Source: Psychromonas sp030397575 (lineage in GTDB: Bacteria > Pseudomonadota > Gammaproteobacteria > Enterobacterales > Psychromonadaceae). From it: a DNA stretch of 64,000 nt. A program made the translations under genes and the position numbers. The DNA is taken from the NCBI RefSeq assembly GCF_046250175.1, contig NZ_CP176468.1. One strand, 5' to 3'. A model generated the notes under the pieces. It made no database searches. It was not told the DNA's origin and was given only the letters and a program-made list of their open reading frames with translations. The first letter of the stretch is position 1; each line of letters opens with the position of its first letter. Shown here piece by piece: positions 22,672-32,204 of the stretch.

Positions 22672-23586
22672 GTGAACAAATTCCAAGTTTGGGTTCAAGC
22701 CTGCCGTTTACGTACTCTGCCTTTGGCTGCCTCTTCTATTATTGTTGCTGGTGGACTTGCTAAGCACTATCAGGTTTTTGATATGGGGATTTTTCTATTA
22801 TCTTTATTAACGGCTTTGTTATTACAGGTCTTATCCAATCTAGCGAATGATTATGGTGATGCATTGACTGGTGCTGATGAACAAAGAGTAGGGCCTCAAA
22901 GAATGATGCAAAGCGGACTTATTAGCAGAACCGCAATGCAAAAAGCACTTATATTTGTCACCTTTGCTTGTCTTCTTTCTGGTTTATTTTTATTGGTGCG
23001 ATCTTTTGGTGATGACCTTTCACATTGGTTGGTTTTTATCGGCTTAGGTATCGCGGCCATTATCGCGGCAATTACTTATACCATGGGTAAGATCCCCTAT
23101 GGATATCGTGCCATGGGTGATATTGCTGTATTTCTATTTTTTGGTTTATTAGGTGTGTTAGGTAGCTTTTATTTACAAGCCTTAACATTACCGCACGCTA
23201 TCCTACTGCCCGCTGTTAGTATTGGCCTGTTAAGCGTGGCAGTATTAAATATTAATAATATGCGTGATCTAGTAAACGATAAAGCGGCCAATAAAATTAC
23301 TTTAGTGGTTTTATTTGGACGCAAAAAAGCATTTGTTTATCATCTATCAATTCTAATTGCTGCGATGATGTGCAGCGCTGTGTATATTTATACTTTACCA
23401 AGTAGTCAATTTTGGCAATTCCTATTTTTATTAATTGTTAGCCCATTAATTAAAAGTTGTACGCAAATTTCCATTGCTTTGAATGGCTCTGAAAATGAGA
23501 GTGTAATTTTTAATGAACAGTTAAAAAATATGGCAATCAGTACTTTTGTTTTTTCGTTGTTGTTTTCTATTGCACTGATCACATGA
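22672..23586 (+). CDS. menA: 1,4-dihydroxy-2-naphthoate polyprenyltransferase
   Basis: An inner-membrane UbiA-family enzyme that attaches the polyprenyl chain to DHNA. The first Asp-rich motif is NDYGDALTGADEQRVGPQR (about residue 58) and the second is NNMRDLVNDKAANK (about residue 204). Some eight or nine hydrophobic segments are visible. It starts with GTG at 22672 after AGGATTATTT. Length 304 is typical. It is divergent from menF, so synthesis of both halves of the pathway may be co-regulated. Confidence 0.95.
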   Translation: MNKFQVWVQACRLRTLPLAASSIIVAGGLAKHYQVFDMGIFLLSLLTALLLQVLSNLANDYGDALTGADEQRVGPQRMMQSGLISRTAMQKALIFVTFACLLSGLFLLVRSFGDDLSHWLVFIGLGIAAIIAAITYTMGKIPYGYRAMGDIAVFLFFGLLGVLGSFYLQALTLPHAILLPAVSIGLLSVAVLNINNMRDLVNDKAANKITLVVLFGRKKAFVYHLSILIAAMMCSAVYIYTLPSSQFWQFLFLLIVSPLIKSCTQISIALNGSENESVIFNEQLKNMAISTFVFSLLFSIALIT

Positions 23587-23715
23587 ACTGCTTAATTTTG
23601 CGACTAAATACTGTTTTAAATAACAGTGTTTAGGTTTTTTTTCGCGTTTTTCAGAAAATATGACAAAATAAAGTAGAAAAAAACAACATATTTCCGCTTT
23701 TTTCTAAATACTGTG

Positions 23716-23743
23716 TTCTGTTTAACTACAAAGATTGTATAAT
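23716..23743 (+). promoter_or_regulatory. Likely promoter of the EF-G gene
   Basis: A perfect TATAAT lies at 23738-23743, followed by a GC-rich discriminator (GCCGCGG), as in growth-rate controlled promoters. The matching -35 (TTCTGT, 16 bp upstream) is weak. The long T/A tracts just before may act as an UP element. Confidence 0.5.
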
Positions 23744-23789
23744 GCCGCGGGAATATAGCCTCCAATTTTTTACATACAGAGTATAAAAA

Positions 23790-25886
23790 ATGACAGATTT
23801 AAGTAAATACAGAAACATTGGTATTTTCGCGCACGTTGATGCGGGTAAAACCACAACTACAGAACGTATCTTGAAACTTACTGGCCAGATCCACAAAACT
23901 GGTGAAGTACATGACGGCGAATCTACAACTGACTTCATGGAACAGGAAGCTGAGCGCGGTATTACTATCCAATCTGCTGCTGTAACTTGTTTCTGGGACG
24001 ATCACCGTTTTAACGTTATCGATACTCCTGGACACGTTGACTTTACAGTTGAAGTATATCGTTCTCTTAAAGTACTTGATGGTGGTATCGGTGTATTCTG
24101 TGGTTCTGGTGGTGTTGAGCCTCAGTCAGAAACTAACTGGCGCTACGCGAATGACTCTAAAGTTGCTCGTATCATCTTCGTAAACAAATTAGACCGTATG
24201 GGTGCTGATTTCTACCGTGTTGTTAAGCAAACTGAAGACGTATTAGGTGCTAACCCACTAGTTATGGTATTACCGATCGGTATTGAAGATGACTTCTCTG
24301 GTGTTGTTGATCTATTAAGCCGTAAAGCATACGTTTGGGATGATTCTGGTCTTCCAGAAAACTATGAAATCCAAGATGTTCCTGCGGACATGGTTGATAA
24401 AGTAGAAGAGTACCGTGAAAAGTTAATCGAAACTGCGCTAGAGCAAGACGAAGACCTACTAATGGAATACTTAGAAGAAGGTACTGAACCTTCTATTGAA
24501 GACGTTAAGCGTTGTATCCGTGCTGGTACTCGTACAATGGACTTCTTCCCTACTTACTGTGGTTCTGCATTTAAAAACAAAGGTGTTCAACTTATCCTTG
24601 ATGCTGTTGTTGATTACTTACCTTGTCCTACAGATGTTGATCCACAACCTCTTACAGATGAAGAAGGTGAACCAACTGGCGAAGTAGCAACTGTTTCTGC
24701 TGACGAAACATTTAAAGCATTAGCATTCAAAATCACTGATGACCGTTTTGGTTCTCTTACTTTCGTACGTATCTACTCAGGTACTCTTAAGAAAGGTGAC
24801 ACAATCCTTAACGCTGCAACAGGTAAAACTGAGCGTGTTGGTCGTATGTGTGAAATGCAAGCTGATGACCGTAACGAACTTACTTCAGCACAAGCGGGTG
24901 ATATCATCGCTATCGTTGGTATGAAGTCTAACGTTCAAACTGGTCACACATTATGTGATCCAAAAAATCCAATCATTCTTGAAGCAATGGTATTCCCAGA
25001 ACCAGTAATCTCTATCTCTGTAACACCAAAAGATAAAGGTTCTACTGAGAAAATGGGTATCGCTATCGGTAAAATGGTTGCAGAAGATCCAACATTCCGT
25101 GTTGAAACAGACCAAGATTCAGGTGAAACTATCCTATCTGGTATGGGTGAACTTCACTTAGATATCAAAGTAGATATCCTAAAACGTACTTACGGTGTTG
25201 AGTTAGTTGTAGGTGAACCTCAAGTTGCTTACCGTGAAACAATCACACAAGCAGTTGAAGATTCTTACACTCACAAGAAACAATCTGGTGGTTCTGGTCA
25301 GTTCGGTAAAATTGATTACCGTATCAAGCCTGGTGAAGCTGGTACTGGCTTTACGTTCACATCTACAGTTGTTGGTGGTAACGTACCTAAAGAATTCTTC
25401 CCTGCAATCGAGAAAGGTTTCGAAGGCATGATGGATAACGGTGTACTTGCTGGTTTCCCTGTATTAGATGTTGAAGTTGAATTATTCGATGGTGGTTTCC
25501 ACGCCGTGGATTCATCTGCAGTAGCATTTGAATTAGCAGCACGTGGTGCATTCCGTCAATCTATCCCTAAAGCGGGTGCTCAACTTCTAGAGCCTGTTAT
25601 GTCTGTTGACGTATTCACGCCAGACGATCACGTTGGTGACGTTATCGGTGACCTTAGCCGTCGTCGTGGTATGATTGCTGGTCAAGAAGCTGGTGCTTCT
25701 GGTGTTCGTATTAAAGCTGACGTACCTCTTTCAGAAATGTTTGGTTACATTGGTTCACTACGTACAATGACTTCAGGCCGTGGTCAGTTCTCTATGGAGT
25801 TCAAAAACTACATGCCTTGTCCTTCAGCAGTAGCTGATGCAGTAATCGAAAAAGTAAAAGCTGAAAAAGAAGCTGCTAAGAAATAA
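23790..25886 (+). CDS. fusA: Translation elongation factor G
   Basis: EF-G is the GTPase that drives ribosomal translocation and, with RRF, recycling. G1 is AHVDAGKTTTTER (residue 14 on), switch I has RGITIQSAA, G3 DTPGH, G4 NKLD. Domains II to V follow; domain IV has GGFHAVDSSAVAFELAARGAFRQ and domain V ends near NYMPCPSAVADAVIEK. The length is 698. Codon use is strongly biased, as for highly expressed genes. It is not in the rpsL-rpsG-fusA-tuf operon but alone between menA and thiC, so it may be the second EF-G paralogue seen in Vibrio and relatives. Confidence 0.95.
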   Translation: MTDLSKYRNIGIFAHVDAGKTTTTERILKLTGQIHKTGEVHDGESTTDFMEQEAERGITIQSAAVTCFWDDHRFNVIDTPGHVDFTVEVYRSLKVLDGGIGVFCGSGGVEPQSETNWRYANDSKVARIIFVNKLDRMGADFYRVVKQTEDVLGANPLVMVLPIGIEDDFSGVVDLLSRKAYVWDDSGLPENYEIQDVPADMVDKVEEYREKLIETALEQDEDLLMEYLEEGTEPSIEDVKRCIRAGTRTMDFFPTYCGSAFKNKGVQLILDAVVDYLPCPTDVDPQPLTDEEGEPTGEVATVSADETFKALAFKITDDRFGSLTFVRIYSGTLKKGDTILNAATGKTERVGRMCEMQADDRNELTSAQAGDIIAIVGMKSNVQTGHTLCDPKNPIILEAMVFPEPVISISVTPKDKGSTEKMGIAIGKMVAEDPTFRVETDQDSGETILSGMGELHLDIKVDILKRTYGVELVVGEPQVAYRETITQAVEDSYTHKKQSGGSGQFGKIDYRIKPGEAGTGFTFTSTVVGGNVPKEFFPAIEKGFEGMMDNGVLAGFPVLDVEVELFDGGFHAVDSSAVAFELAARGAFRQSIPKAGAQLLEPVMSVDVFTPDDHVGDVIGDLSRRRGMIAGQEAGASGVRIKADVPLSEMFGYIGSLRTMTSGRGQFSMEFKNYMPCPSAVADAVIEKVKAEKEAAKK

Positions 25887-25913
25887 TATTTCTTAACAAT
25901 CTTTGAAAGTTCG

Positions 25914-25946
25914 AGCCCTAATGATGAAAGTCATTAGGGCTTTTTT
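25914..25946 (+). terminator. Terminator of fusA, first copy
   Basis: A perfect 11-bp stem (AGCCCTAATGA with TCATTAGGGCT) and a T run, 28 bases after the fusA stop. Two further copies lie downstream. Confidence 0.95.
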
Positions 25947-26005
25947 GTGGCCTTAAGAAGTTAGCAAAAGTTAAGTTAGCAAAAGCGTTTGGGCACATCA
26001 TCTTC

Positions 26006-26212
26006 AGTTCACTACGTACAATGACTTCAGGTCGTGGTCAGTTCTCTATCGAGTTCAAAAAGGTCATGCCTTGTCCTTCAGCAGTAGCTGATGCCCAATA
26101 CCCAAAGTAAGTCGAAAAAGTAAAAGCTGAAAAAGAAGCTGCTAAGAAATAATATTTCTTAACAATCTTTGAAAGTTCGAGCCCTAATGATGAAAGTCAT
26201 TAGGGCTTTTTT
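26006..26212 (+). pseudogene. Second copy of the fusA 3' end and terminator
   Basis: From about 26006 the sequence repeats the last 130 bp of fusA (from TCACTACGTACAATGACTTC on), including the stop, the 3' untranslated part and the hairpin terminator (26180-26212). Changes include FKNYMPC becoming FKKVMPC and a short insertion around CCCAATACCCAAAGTAAG that brings a stop and breaks the frame. There is no start, so it is a non-coding relic. The distance to the first copy is 266 bp measured at the hairpins. Confidence 0.9.
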
Positions 26213-26250
26213 GTGGCCTTAAGAAGTTAACAAAAGCGTTTGGGCACATC

Positions 26251-26463
26251 ATCTTCAGTTCAACTACGTACATGACTTCAGGCCGTGGTCAGTTCTCTAT
26301 GGAGTTCAAAAAGGTCATGCCTTGTCCTTCAGCAGTAGCTGATGCCCAATACACAAAGTAAGTCGAAAAAGTAAAAGCTGAAAAAGAAGTTGCTAAGAAA
26401 TAATATTTCTTAGCAATCTTTGAAAGTTCGAGCCCTAATGATGAAAGTCATTAGGGCTTTTTT
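26251..26463 (+). pseudogene. Third copy of the fusA 3' end and terminator
   Basis: A further copy, 251 bp after the second measured at the hairpin (26431-26463). It shares the insertion and the KKVMPC change with copy two, so copy three arose from copy two or the reverse, not directly from the intact gene. It has its own small differences (for example CAACTACGTACATGAC). Confidence 0.9.
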
Positions 26464-26546
26464 GTGGCTGTTGATAAAGTTATCTCATCTCAATAAATTA
26501 TTTCTTCTGTTTAATTCCACAGCTTTTTCTTCTATACTCGATGCAT

Positions 26547-26667
26547 CTTGTCGGAGTGCTAATGGGAATTTCCCAAAGGCTGAGACCACATAAGTAACTG
26601 TGTTTAAAAAGCAGTTGCGTGGGATCCGTGGAACCTGATTGGGCTAATACCTACGAAGGGAACAAGT
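26547..26667 (+). ncRNA. TPP riboswitch (THI element)
   Basis: The conserved core is visible: GGAGTGC near the 5' end, GGCTGAGACCACATAAGT, then GGGATCCGTGGAACCTGATT and GCTAATACCTACGAAGGGAA. The outer stem is CTTGT at 26547-26551 with ACAAG at 26662-26666. It lies about 107 bp before the thiC start, so thiamine diphosphate should reduce expression of the whole thi operon. Confidence 0.97.
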
Positions 26668-26773
26668 AGAAGATATCTGTATATTTTCCATTCTTGGATA
26701 TTTTTTAACTTCCACATCTATTCGACAAGCAATCTTTTATAAACCGTTTATATTAAACTAGGTAAAGAATGCT

Positions 26774-28756
26774 ATGTCTCAAGAAGTAAATTCAACATTA
26801 AAAACCACAGATCGTAAAGGTCTTTCCCGTCGTGAATCACGTGAAGCTGCGCAGGACTATATTCAAAGTTTGAATAATCAGTCTTATCCTAATTCAGAAA
26901 AAATCTTTATTGATGGTGAAATTCATCCGATTAAAGTTGCGATGCGTCAAATCCACCAAACTGATACCTTTGTAGGCGGCTCTGAAGAAAACCCAATTTT
27001 TGAAAAGAATGAACCTATTCCTGTATACGATACGTCAGGTCCATATACTGACCCTAATATTAAAATAGATGTGCATAAGGGGCTACCACGTTTACGTGAA
27101 GCTTGGATTAGTGCACGTGATGATGTGGAAACATTAGAGAGTGTGACTTCTAACTTTGCGCTAGAGCGTTTAGCGGATGAGTCATTAAATGAATTACGTT
27201 TTACACATTTACCTAAACCTTTACGCGCTAAAAAAGGTCAATGTGTGACGCAATTACATTATGCTCGTCAGGGTATTATCACGCCAGAAATGGAATACAT
27301 TGCCATTCGTGAAAATCAAGGTCGTGAGCGTATTAAATGCGATGCGTTACTGTCACAACATGCAGGCCAAAGTTACGGTGCTAACTTACAAGAATCAATC
27401 ACGCCTGAGTTTGTGCGTTCTGAAGTGGCGAGAGGGCGTGCGATTATTCCATCAAACATTAACCATCCAGAATTAGAGCCGATGATTATTGGTCGTAATT
27501 TCTTAGTAAAAGTAAACTCTAATATTGGAAACTCTTCAGTAACTTCATCCATTGAGGAAGAAGTGGAGAAGTTAGTTTGGTCGACGCTTTGGGGCGGTGA
27601 TACGGTAATGGATTTATCAACAGGGCGTAATATTCATGAAACTCGCGAATGGATTTTACGTAATTCCCCTGTGCCAATAGGTACGGTGCCGATTTATCAA
27701 GCTTTAGAAAAAGTAAATGGCGTGGTTGAAGATTTATCATGGGAAGTTTTCCGTGACACGTTAATTGAGCAAGCAGAGCAAGGTGTGGATTACTTTACCA
27801 TTCATGCTGGCGTGTTGTTACGTTTTGTGCCGATGACGGCTAAGCGCGTCACAGGCATCGTTTCACGCGGAGGTTCAATCATGGCTAAGTGGTGTTTGAC
27901 TTACCATAAAGAAAACTTTGCTTACGAATACTTCCGTGAAATTTGTGAAATTTGTCAGCAATACGATGTGTCATTATCACTAGGTGATGGTTTACGTCCA
28001 GGGTCTGTTGCTGATGCTAATGATGAAGCACAGTTCTCAGAATTAGAAGTGCTAGGCGAATTAACTAAAGTAGCATGGGAATACGATGTGCAAGTGATCA
28101 TCGAAGGTCCGGGGCATATTCCAATGCAAATGATCAAAGAAAATATGGATAAACAGTTAACTGAATGTTTCGAAGCTCCTTTTTATACATTAGGCCCGCT
28201 CACTACAGATATTGCACCGGGTTACGATCATATTACTTCTGGTATTGGTGCCGCCCAAATTGGCTGGTATGGCTGTGCAATGCTTTGTTATGTGACACCT
28301 AAAGAGCATTTAGGTTTACCCAATAAAGACGATGTAAAAGTAGGGTTGATCACTTATAAAATTGCAGCGCATGCCGCTGATTTAGCGAAAGGTCATCCCG
28401 GCGCACAAATCCGTGATAATGCCTTATCTAAAGCGCGTTTTGAATTCCGCTGGGAAGATCAATTTAATTTAGGTTTAGACCCTGTTACATCACGTGAATA
28501 TCATGATGAAACGTTACCGCAGGAGTCAGGTAAAGTTGCACATTTTTGTTCAATGTGTGGTCCTAAATTCTGTTCAATGAAAATCACCCAAGATGTTCGA
28601 GATTTTACAGCTAAGTTAGATTCAGGTGAAATCTCAATAAAAATATTAGATGAAACAATTACCATGTCCGCAGAAGAAGGAATGGCAATTAAAGCGAAAG
28701 AGTTTACTGACAGTGGTGCTGAGATATATCAGCCACCTGTTCTCGATAAAGCTTAG
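26774..28756 (+). CDS. thiC: Phosphomethylpyrimidine synthase
   Basis: ThiC is a radical-SAM-like enzyme that turns aminoimidazole ribotide into HMP phosphate, the pyrimidine part of thiamine. The C-terminal 4Fe-4S motif CSMCGPKFCSM (near residue 595) is the family's CX2CX4C. Other blocks such as SRGGSIMAKWCL and IEGPGHIPMQMI are conserved. 660 residues is the long proteobacterial form. It is the first gene after the TPP riboswitch. Confidence 0.97.
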   Translation: MSQEVNSTLKTTDRKGLSRRESREAAQDYIQSLNNQSYPNSEKIFIDGEIHPIKVAMRQIHQTDTFVGGSEENPIFEKNEPIPVYDTSGPYTDPNIKIDVHKGLPRLREAWISARDDVETLESVTSNFALERLADESLNELRFTHLPKPLRAKKGQCVTQLHYARQGIITPEMEYIAIRENQGRERIKCDALLSQHAGQSYGANLQESITPEFVRSEVARGRAIIPSNINHPELEPMIIGRNFLVKVNSNIGNSSVTSSIEEEVEKLVWSTLWGGDTVMDLSTGRNIHETREWILRNSPVPIGTVPIYQALEKVNGVVEDLSWEVFRDTLIEQAEQGVDYFTIHAGVLLRFVPMTAKRVTGIVSRGGSIMAKWCLTYHKENFAYEYFREICEICQQYDVSLSLGDGLRPGSVADANDEAQFSELEVLGELTKVAWEYDVQVIIEGPGHIPMQMIKENMDKQLTECFEAPFYTLGPLTTDIAPGYDHITSGIGAAQIGWYGCAMLCYVTPKEHLGLPNKDDVKVGLITYKIAAHAADLAKGHPGAQIRDNALSKARFEFRWEDQFNLGLDPVTSREYHDETLPQESGKVAHFCSMCGPKFCSMKITQDVRDFTAKLDSGEISIKILDETITMSAEEGMAIKAKEFTDSGAEIYQPPVLDKA

Positions 28757-28931
28757 TTGCTGAGAGGTTTAACTTAACTCTCCTAGAAAGTGCTAATTGA
28801 TGCTTAATAGTTATGCACTTTCTACTGAATTAAACTAAACCTCTTCGTGCTAATTTTCGTACAATATTCAATAAATATAAATGGTTAGTTTCGGCTAGTC
28901 ACGAATAACTAGGATAAGTTAAAGGTTAAAT

Positions 28932-30461
28932 ATGAATAATATAGTGTGGACAATCGCCGGATCGGACTCTAGCGCTGGAGCTGGTATTCAAGCAGATCTT
29001 TGTACGTTTCATGATCTGGGTGCCGATGGTTGCTCTGTGATATCAGCGGTCACTGCGCAAAACTCACAAGCAGTGCAGCTTGTTGAAAGTGTTTCTGAAA
29101 AAATGTTCACACAACAATTAGCTAGTTTAGCGGAAGATATGCCCGCTAAAGTGATTAAAATTGGCCTATTAGCAAGTGTTGAGCATGTCAACATTCTTGC
29201 TCAACAGCTAGCTTTATATAAACAAACTTGGACACGTAAGCCGTTTGTTATTTATGACCCTGTTGCAGTTGCGTCGACAGGTGATGAAATGGCAGAAGAG
29301 GGGATTAATGAGGTCATCAAAACACAATTATTGCCTCAAATAGATCTTTTAACGCCTAATGCGAATGAAGTCTTAACTTTATCTGGTCATGCTTTAATTT
29401 CTGGCGAATCCTTTAAACCCGCTGTAGATAAGCTAATTGATATGGGTTGTGGCAGTGTGTTAATCAAAGGTGGTCATTTTGAGCTGGTGGATAACGTTGC
29501 CTTAGATTATTGGAGCGATGGCACAAGAGAAATTGCCCTAACCAGCCCGCGTTTAACGGATGTTCATACCCATGGTACAGGTTGCACGTTAGCCAGTGCG
29601 ATAGCAGGCGCGATGGCATTAAATTACTTTATTGAAGACGCATTAGTGATTGCAAAAGCTTACCTTAACCAAGGTTTGAAAGCTTCTAAAGCACTTGGTG
29701 CTGGTGAAGGGGCTGTAGCACATTGTGGTTGGCCAACAAACCATCAAGATTTTCCTGAGATTGTGCTACCAGAGTCTAGTATCGGTTATGAATTAGATTT
29801 ACCTGGGCGTTTAGAAGCAGGCCCGGGCTTTACATCTTGCGATACCAATCAACTAGGTCTTTACCCTGTCGTTGACTCGGTAGAATGGATTGAGCGATTA
29901 TTAAAAATGGGCGTAAAAACTTTACAGCTACGTATAAAAGATAAACATGACGATCAAGTCGAACAACAGATTATTGATGCGATTGCCTTAGGTAAGGCTT
30001 ACCAAGCGAGGTTATTTATTAATGACTATTGGCAATTAGCGATCAAACATCAAGCTTATGGTGTCCATCTTGGGCAAGAAGATATGGATGTTGCGGATTT
30101 ACCCCTAATTGCGGATGCAGGTTTACGCCTTGGACTGAGTACTCACGGTTATTATGAGCTATTACGCGCACAGCAGCTTAAACCAAGTTACATTGCGTTA
30201 GGCCATATTTTCCCAACACAAACTAAAGATATGCCATCGGATCCACAAGGTTTAGAACGCTTAGCAAAATATGCAGCGCTATTATCTAACACACCTACAG
30301 TGGCTATTGGCGGCATTAATTTAGAGCGAGCACCGGCAGTATGGCAGTGTGGTGTGGGTAGTATTGCAGTTGTTACAGCGATAACCAAAGCCGACGATCC
30401 ACAACAAGTAATTAATCAATTTAATCAAGTCATGAGCCAAGGAAGTGTCAATGTTAAGTGA
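28932..30461 (+). CDS. thiDE: Fused HMP-phosphate kinase / thiamine-phosphate synthase
   Basis: A bifunctional thiamine enzyme. Residues 1 to about 260 are ThiD (PfkB-like kinase): IAGSDSSAGAGIQADL at the start and the anion-hole motif HGTGCTLASAIAG near residue 216. Residues about 300-509 are ThiE: LQLRIKDKHDD, FINDYWQLA, GVHLGQEDM, and the phosphate motif AIGGINLERAP. Together they phosphorylate HMP-P and couple HMP-PP to the thiazole. ThiDE fusions are known in several lineages. It is 175 bp after thiC and overlaps thiF by 11 bp. Confidence 0.95.
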   Translation: MNNIVWTIAGSDSSAGAGIQADLCTFHDLGADGCSVISAVTAQNSQAVQLVESVSEKMFTQQLASLAEDMPAKVIKIGLLASVEHVNILAQQLALYKQTWTRKPFVIYDPVAVASTGDEMAEEGINEVIKTQLLPQIDLLTPNANEVLTLSGHALISGESFKPAVDKLIDMGCGSVLIKGGHFELVDNVALDYWSDGTREIALTSPRLTDVHTHGTGCTLASAIAGAMALNYFIEDALVIAKAYLNQGLKASKALGAGEGAVAHCGWPTNHQDFPEIVLPESSIGYELDLPGRLEAGPGFTSCDTNQLGLYPVVDSVEWIERLLKMGVKTLQLRIKDKHDDQVEQQIIDAIALGKAYQARLFINDYWQLAIKHQAYGVHLGQEDMDVADLPLIADAGLRLGLSTHGYYELLRAQQLKPSYIALGHIFPTQTKDMPSDPQGLERLAKYAALLSNTPTVAIGGINLERAPAVWQCGVGSIAVVTAITKADDPQQVINQFNQVMSQGSVNVK

Positions 30462-31200
30462 TAATGAATTACTTCGTTATAGCCGCCATCTACTTTTGGA
30501 GGAAGTGGGGGAATCAGGGCAACATAAACTAAAACAAGCAAAAGTATTGATTATCGGAATGGGTGGATTAGGCTCACCGGCTGCTCTATATTTAGCCGCA
30601 GCGGGTATTGGCCATTTAGTATTGAATGACTTTGACGAGATTGAAGTAAGTAATTTACAGCGTCAAATAACCTATCAAAGCAGTGATATTGGTGAGCCAA
30701 AAGTAGAAGTCACGAAACAACGCCTCCAACAGCTCAATTCCGATATTAAAGTGCGTAGCATTAATAAGCAGATGCCTGAACAGCAGTTAAGTATGGAACT
30801 AACCATGGCCGATCTCGTTTTAGATTGTACTGATAATATTGCAACGAGACAGATGATCAACAAAGCCTGTGTTGAGGCTAAAGTCCCACTTATTGTAGGG
30901 GCAGCTATTCGTTTAGAAGGGCAGCTGATGTTCTTTGACCATAGCCAAGCCGAGTCTCCTTGTTATCACTGTTTATTTCCGAGCTCTGAAGAGCAAACGT
31001 TGAATTGCAGTAATTCTGGCATTATCGGACCCGTAGTTGGCACTATCGGTACTTTGCAAGCTTTAGAAGCTATTAAATACTTTGTTGGTTTACCTTCCGG
31101 CATTAAAAATAAATTAAAACTGTTTGATGGAAAATCCTTAGATTGGCAAACCTTCGCCATTAATAAAGACCCTCAATGCCCTGTATGCGGACAAGCCTAA
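30451..31200 (+). CDS. thiF: Sulfur carrier protein adenylyltransferase
   Basis: ThiF adenylates the C-terminus of ThiS. It has the E1-like nucleotide motif GMGGLGSPAALYLAAAGIG (about residue 30), DxDxIExSNLQRQ as FDEIEVSNLQRQ, and two zinc CxxC pairs (CYHC and CPVC). I start at ATG 30451 because AAGGAAG sits just before it; a GTG two codons earlier is less likely. 249 residues, as in E. coli. The stop abuts thiS. Confidence 0.95.
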   Translation: MLSDNELLRYSRHLLLEEVGESGQHKLKQAKVLIIGMGGLGSPAALYLAAAGIGHLVLNDFDEIEVSNLQRQITYQSSDIGEPKVEVTKQRLQQLNSDIKVRSINKQMPEQQLSMELTMADLVLDCTDNIATRQMINKACVEAKVPLIVGAAIRLEGQLMFFDHSQAESPCYHCLFPSSEEQTLNCSNSGIIGPVVGTIGTLQALEAIKYFVGLPSGIKNKLKLFDGKSLDWQTFAINKDPQCPVCGQA

Positions 31201-31401
31201 ATGAAAATACAAGTGAATGAACAAGCATTAATATTGCCAAATTCAATGAATCTTGAGCAATTATTAGTGCATTTAGAAAAACCATTAATAGGCAGCGCAG
31301 TCGCTGTCAATATGCAGGTGATTAGCCGTTCAGAATGGACGCAATATAATATCAATGAGGGAGATAATATCTCTCTGTTTCAAGCCATTGCAGGTGGGTA
31401 A
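31201..31401 (+). CDS. thiS: Sulfur carrier protein ThiS
   Basis: A 66-residue ubiquitin-fold protein ending in the required GlyGly (AIAGG). ThiF activates this end and it carries sulfur as thiocarboxylate to ThiG. It starts directly after the thiF stop and lies two bases before thiG, so the three are translated in coupled fashion. Confidence 0.95.
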   Translation: MKIQVNEQALILPNSMNLEQLLVHLEKPLIGSAVAVNMQVISRSEWTQYNINEGDNISLFQAIAGG

Positions 31402-31403
31402 CT

Positions 31404-32204
31404 ATGTTATTTGAAGAAATGAAACAACAAGATCAACTGATTATCGGTGATAAACATTTTCACTCTCGTTTGTTTACCGGTACGGGTAAATTTAATGACC
31501 AACAAACTATGGTCGCTGCGTTAAAAGCATCAAAATCAGAACTGGTGACCATGGCACTAAAACGTGTTGATATGCAGCATAAAGATGATGATATTCTTGC
31601 ACCTTTAATTAAAAATGGCATGAATTTATTACCCAATACCTCTGGTGCTCGTAATGCCAAAGAAGCGGTATTTGCTGCAGAGTTAGCTCGTGAAGCTTTA
31701 CAAACTAATTGGGTGAAATTAGAAATTCATCCAGATCCTAAATATCTCTTACCAGATCCTATCGAAACCTTAAAAGCAGCCGAAGCATTGGCAAATAAGG
31801 GCTTTATCGTCTTGCCTTATGTACATGCAGATCCAGTATTATGTAAACACTTAGAAACCGCTGGCTGTGCTGCAGTCATGCCATTAGGCGCGCCTATTGG
31901 CTCTAATAAAGGCATCAAAACAGCTGAATTTCTTGAAATTATTATTGAGCAAGCTAATGTACCTGTGATTGTTGATGCAGGGTTAGGTAGTCCTTCCCAT
32001 GCGGCTTTAGCCATGGAGATGGGCGCTGATGCTGTACTAGTAAATACCGCCATTGCGGTTGCAGGAAACCCGATCGCCATGAGTCAAGCTTTCGCTAACG
32101 CAGTGCAAGCAGGCCGCCAAGCTTATCTAGCAGGGTTAGGCGGGCAAAGTACAGAAGCCGTTGCATCGAGCCCATTAACCGCATTCTTAGAGGCGAGCCT
32201 GTGA
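31404..32204 (+). CDS. thiG: Thiazole synthase
   Basis: ThiG forms the thiazole phosphate from DXP, dehydroglycine and ThiS thiocarboxylate. The Schiff-base lysine is probably in NWVKLEIHPDPKYLLPDP (near residue 100), and the TIM barrel has PIGSNKGIKT and VDAGLGSPSHAALAMEMGAD. Length 266, with an N-terminus about ten residues longer than usual; a Met inside (MKQQD) is an alternative start. It overlaps thiH by four bases. Confidence 0.95.
   Translation: MLFEEMKQQDQLIIGDKHFHSRLFTGTGKFNDQQTMVAALKASKSELVTMALKRVDMQHKDDDILAPLIKNGMNLLPNTSGARNAKEAVFAAELAREALQTNWVKLEIHPDPKYLLPDPIETLKAAEALANKGFIVLPYVHADPVLCKHLETAGCAAVMPLGAPIGSNKGIKTAEFLEIIIEQANVPVIVDAGLGSPSHAALAMEMGADAVLVNTAIAVAGNPIAMSQAFANAVQAGRQAYLAGLGGQSTEAVASSPLTAFLEASL

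Noticed and set aside
24496..25431. Leucine-rich plus-strand frames inside fusA
   Set aside because: They are shifted readings of the strongly biased fusA codons.
26006..26463. Short coding frames in the repeated fusA tails
   Set aside because: They lack starts and carry frame breaks; the hairpins and untranslated parts are copied too, so these are relics.
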